23,739 nucleotides of DNA, from assembly GCA_030639305.1 (NCBI GenBank), contig DAOWCY010000110.1, forward strand, positions 1-23,739, written 5' to 3'. Both the position numbers and the translations under genes were made by a program. Below the pieces are notes generated by a model, which was not told the origin of the DNA, made no database searches, and was given only the letters and a program-made list of their open reading frames with translations. Numbering within the stretch: position 1 is the first letter of the stretch; each line of letters starts with the position of its first letter. Of this stretch, positions 21,254 to 23,739 are shown piece by piece. Source of the DNA: JAGLQA01 sp023135565 (lineage in GTDB: Bacteria; Acidobacteriota; Aminicenantia; UBA2199).

Positions 21254-21781
21254 TTAAAACAAATTGGGGAAAAGCTTCTTCATCAACTTTACCGATTCAG
21301 GGAAAAGCTCATGCAAATATATCTGTTCCCAATGCGCTTTTTTACATCTCCACACTTCGCCTTCTTTTACCAGGCTCAAACGGAAACGGTAAAATCGTCC
21401 GCTGTACCGAACCGCTTTGCGGAAGAGTTTCGCCGCGCCGCTGGAAAGAGCGAGTTCTGTTTCTAATTCTGCTTCGGGAACGGCCAAAGTGGTTATTTTG
21501 GTAACCAGCACGTTCACCACGATGCCGCGAGACCTGTCGAAATGTTTTTTTACCAGTTCTTCGATATCGGCATAAGTTCTCTCTTCGTCATCGGAATAGT
21601 CCGCGGAAATAAAATCCAAAAGACCATCCATATCTCTATCTTCCGTATAATCCCCGATCTTATCGACGGTTTCTAAAATCGTGTCCTCTTCCGATTTCCC
21701 GCAGTAGAAAAAAAAGGAAGACAACACAAATAAAACCAAAACAAAACCAACCAAATAGGTATTTCTCGATCTATTTTTCAT
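21254..21781 (-). CDS. Membrane-anchored NTF2-like protein, function unknown
   Basis: This 175-residue protein has one hydrophobic segment (residues 9-26, YLVGFVLVLFVLSSFFFY) followed by Cys27 in FYCGKSEED. That resembles a lipoprotein signal, but the residues before the Cys are not a canonical lipobox, so plain membrane anchoring is equally possible. The rest looks like an NTF2-like cone fold: an initial helix pair (TILETVDKIGDYTEDRDMDGLLDFI), paired strands, and a closing FYRFRLSLVKEGEVWRCKKAHWEQI, typical of such domains. ATG 21781 was chosen because the longer frame to 21868 reads repeat DNA. There is no SD, but a promoter places the transcript start on the ATG. No catalytic residues can be named. 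Confidence 0.6.
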   Translation of the reverse strand: MKNRSRNTYLVGFVLVLFVLSSFFFYCGKSEEDTILETVDKIGDYTEDRDMDGLLDFISADYSDDEERTYADIEELVKKHFDRSRGIVVNVLVTKITTLAVPEAELETELALSSGAAKLFRKAVRYSGRFYRFRLSLVKEGEVWRCKKAHWEQIYLHELFPESVKLMKKLFPNLF

Positions 21782-21787
21782 GAATAA

Positions 21788-21816
21788 ACTATGCCTGATT
21801 TTGAGAAAAAAGTCAA
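21788..21816 (-). promoter_or_regulatory. Promoter giving a predicted leaderless NTF2-like transcript
   Basis: On the minus strand TTGACT (21811-21816), 17 bases, then CATAGT (21788-21793, four of six). The A of the ATG is again the seventh base after the -10 box, the same geometry as vapB. Confidence 0.45.
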
Positions 21817-21834
21817 CAGCCAAAAAGAGTTTTT

Positions 21835-22077
21835 TGCCTTCGGCGACCCTGCCGGGGGCCACCCCCATTGAATTTGTTGTCGGGGGTCAGCGGCATACCG
21901 CACCTTTGAAAAAGTTTGATCAAAACTTTTAATTATTGAGAATCAAAAGCGCTCACACGCTGCCCTTGCGGCAACCAACGATAAGCTTGCAAATTGCTGC
22001 CCAAAACGGAGGGTTTATCAAAAGTTTTTGGAAGTCCAGAAACCTTTTTACAAAAAGGTTTTTGGCCGCCGGAGGCA
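21835..22077. repeat. Cluster of composite repeats upstream of pepT
   Basis: This holds at least three modules. On the minus strand 21835-21863 reads GGCCCCCGGCAGGGTCGCCG followed by AAGGCA. Also on the minus strand, 21905-21985 has GCAAGGGCAGCGTGTGAGCG, TTTTGATTCTCAATAATTAA and AAAAGTTTTGATCAAACTTT. On the plus strand, 22020-22077 is the hairpin copy with ends AAAAGTTTTTGGAAGTCCAG and GGCCGCCGGAGGCA and a stem AAACCTTTTT/AAAAAGGTTT. No gene is seen. Confidence 0.7.
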
Positions 22078-22155
22078 AATTTATGGAAAATAACTCTTTA
22101 TTTTTTCAGGCAAATCATCTATAATATAGCTTAGAATATAGTCGGAGGTAATAAT

Positions 22156-23385
22156 ATGGAATTTCCCGGTATACTGGAAAGATTTTTTAGTTATGTCAAG
22201 ATCGATACGCAGTCGAGTGAAGAGGCGAAAAATTTCCCTTCTACAGAGAAACAGCTTAACCTGGCAAAAAAAATGCAGGAAGAGTTGAAAAATTTGGGTC
22301 TCGAGGCCGTCGAGTTGACCAAATGGGGTTATGTGCTGGCAACCCTGAAAACAAACCAGGACAAAGATGTGCCTACTATTGCGCTTATCAGCCACTTAGA
22401 TACTTCTCCCGATGTTTCGGGGGAGAATGTGAACCCTATGGTTCACAAGAATTATGACGGCAAAGATATCGTACTGCCCAAAAATGACGTGGTAATAAAA
22501 GTAGAAGAAAATCCCTACTTGAAAGAAAAAACCGGCAAAACCATCATCACAAGCGATGGCTCCACCCTGTTAGGTGCGGACGATAAAGCCGGGATCACCG
22601 AAATCGTCAGCGCCCTGGAATATTTGATCGAGAACCCCGATTTCCCCAGGCCCAATATCCGGGTGGTTTTCACCCCGGATGAAGAAGTGGGCCGGGGCAC
22701 GGAGCACATCACCGCCGCAGAGATCGCCGCCGATTACGGCTACACGGTAGACGGCGAAAAACTTGGTGAAGTAGAAGATGAAACTTTCTGTGCCGATACG
22801 GTAGAGATCAAAGTGACGGGAGTTAATGTGCATCCGGGTTATGCTAAAAACAAACTGGTTAACTCTATCAAGATCGCTGTTGAGATTATCGAGCAATTTC
22901 CCAAGGACGGGATGTCGCCTGAGACAACGGAAAAAAGAGAAGGATATATTCATCCTTATACTTTTTCCGGCGGCAGCGAAGAGACCAACATAAAAGTCCT
23001 GATCAGGGATTTCGACGAACAGGGGCTAAAAGAGAAAGAAGATTTCATCAAAAAAATAGTTGATACGGCGTCTGCAAAATATCCGAAAGCAAAGATAGAT
23101 TTTAATGTAGTCGAGTCTTACCGCAACATGAAGTTGGTACTGGAAAAGCAGCCGGAGGTGTTGGAAAAAGCAGTCAAAGCTATAGAACTTTCGGACATCG
23201 AACCTATCAAAAACATTATCAGGGGCGGAACCGACGGGGCCCGGTTGAGTTTTATGGGTTTGCCCACGCCCAATCTTTTCACCGGCGGCTCTAATTTTCA
23301 TTCCAGGCAGGAGTGGATTGCTTTAGAGGATATGCAGAAAGCAGCGGAGGTGATCGTTAACCTGATGAAGCTCTGGGCTGGGTGA
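22156..23385 (+). CDS. pepT: Peptidase T (tripeptide aminopeptidase, M20 family)
   Basis: This is a full-length 409-residue cytoplasmic zinc aminopeptidase that removes the N-terminal residue of tripeptides. Metal and catalytic residues are visible: SHLDTS (His80, Asp82), GADDKAG (bridging Asp142), PDEEVGRG (catalytic Glu176, metal Glu177), DTVEIKVTGVNVHPGYAKNK (the lid/dimer domain), and GGTDGARLSFMGLPTPNL with the final metal His in NFHSRQEW. ATG 22156 has CGGAGG about eight bases upstream. A TATAAT at 22120-22125 with a weak TTTATT 17 bases further up may be its promoter. Neighbours are repeats on both sides, so it is probably a single-gene unit. Confidence 0.93.
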   Translation: MEFPGILERFFSYVKIDTQSSEEAKNFPSTEKQLNLAKKMQEELKNLGLEAVELTKWGYVLATLKTNQDKDVPTIALISHLDTSPDVSGENVNPMVHKNYDGKDIVLPKNDVVIKVEENPYLKEKTGKTIITSDGSTLLGADDKAGITEIVSALEYLIENPDFPRPNIRVVFTPDEEVGRGTEHITAAEIAADYGYTVDGEKLGEVEDETFCADTVEIKVTGVNVHPGYAKNKLVNSIKIAVEIIEQFPKDGMSPETTEKREGYIHPYTFSGGSEETNIKVLIRDFDEQGLKEKEDFIKKIVDTASAKYPKAKIDFNVVESYRNMKLVLEKQPEVLEKAVKAIELSDIEPIKNIIRGGTDGARLSFMGLPTPNLFTGGSNFHSRQEWIALEDMQKAAEVIVNLMKLWAG

Positions 23386-23739
23386 GCCGCTATTTAGCCA
23401 CAGAGCGCACAGCGGTGAGCGCGTCCCCGCAGCAAAAGGCAGCGTGTGAGCGTTTTTGATTCTAATTAAACAAAAGTTTTGATTAAACTTTTTCAAAAGT
23501 TTGGCCCCCGGCAAGGCCGCCGGAGGCTAAGAAGTGCGGTATGCCGCGGCGCGGGGAGCCTATTAGCGGCTTCGCAGCAGGGGCAGCGTGTGAGCGTTTA
23601 TAACGGGGTAGGAGGTTTGCTAATATCTTCATTATTGGCCGAAAACACCATCAGTAAAGGATAAATCCGCATCAGTAAAGGATCTCCAAAGTTGGAAAAG
23701 TTGTTTTTTTCTTGGATACAGCTTGGACAGCGGCCATCA
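23386..23739. repeat. Repeat-filled end of the window
   Basis: No convincing gene is seen. The longest composite copy starts near 23400: GGCAGCGTGTGAGCGTTTTT, GATTCTAATTAA, AAAAGTTTTGATTAAACTTT (from 23472), TCAAAAGTTTGGCCCCCGGC, AAGGCCGCCGGAGGC (ending about 23527). Then come GTGCGGTATGCCGCGGCGCG, GGGAGCCTATTAGCGGCTTC and GGGGCAGCGTGTGAGCG again. From about 23600 the sequence holds ATCAGTAAAGGAT twice (from about 23650 and 23670) and is otherwise plain. Confidence 0.65.

Noticed and set aside
22082..22123. 13-codon frame just upstream of pepT, with GGAGG from a repeat end before it
   Set aside because: It is very short, overlaps the likely pepT -10 box and has no amino acid run suggesting attenuation. 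The SD is explained by the repeat.
1..23739. tRNA, rRNA or riboswitch genes
   Set aside because: I looked for cloverleaf-like GGTTCGA/TTC arms, rRNA signature stretches and known riboswitch cores and recognised none. A covariance-model scan would be needed to exclude them.

Overview
This is bacterial chromosomal DNA of moderate G+C content, probably from an uncultured lineage. Genes start with strong Shine-Dalgarno (SD) sites, and several carry sigma-70-type promoters (TTGACA-N17-TATAAT and close variants). Intergenic regions are filled with one family of G+C-rich hairpin repeats built around GGCCCCCGGCAGGGCCGCCG and ending in GCCGGAGGC. No rRNA, tRNA or other marker fixes the taxonomy. The gene mix would suit an Aminicenantes/Acidobacteriota-like genome, but that is a weak guess.

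Region 1 (1-2500) is decayed. It holds the tail of an unrecognised gene, a papain-type protease gene whose 3' part has been replaced by repeat DNA, an intact STAS-like regulator gene, and a remnant of a SpoIIE/RsbU-type phosphatase.

Region 2 (2540-9575, minus strand) is a compact operon. From the promoter at about 9570 it reads: group II PLP decarboxylase, PaaK-like adenylate-forming ligase, class I aminotransferase, a 44-codon small ORF, then four divergent AidA/PixA-like (inclusion body protein family) genes, with a second small ORF between two of them. The three enzymes look like an amino-acid-derived metabolite pathway. The AidA/PixA expansion and the small ORFs are the unusual part. Divergent from it, behind a perfect consensus promoter, lies a ricin-type beta-trefoil lectin gene.

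Region 3 (10500-16104) is mostly housekeeping: a YfgM-like membrane-anchored TPR protein, a truncated transposon-associated DUF6788-like gene, a YhhN/lysoplasmalogenase-family membrane protein, an orphan SAM methyltransferase, TrmN6 and CinA. The trmN6 frame carries an in-frame insertion of the hairpin repeat.

Region 4 (16105-21116) looks like a small defence island. A 1284-residue protein joins an N-terminal PD-(D/E)xK nuclease, a STAND-type P-loop NTPase and about twelve WL-repeats, eight or nine of them nearly identical in DNA. This is the layout of Avs-type antiviral sensors. It is followed by a vapBC pair in which vapC is frameshifted.

Region 5 (21254-23739) has a membrane-anchored NTF2-like protein, peptidase T and more repeats. 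Two genes here (vapB and the NTF2-like gene) have promoters placed so that transcription should start on the A of the ATG, which suggests leaderless mRNAs.
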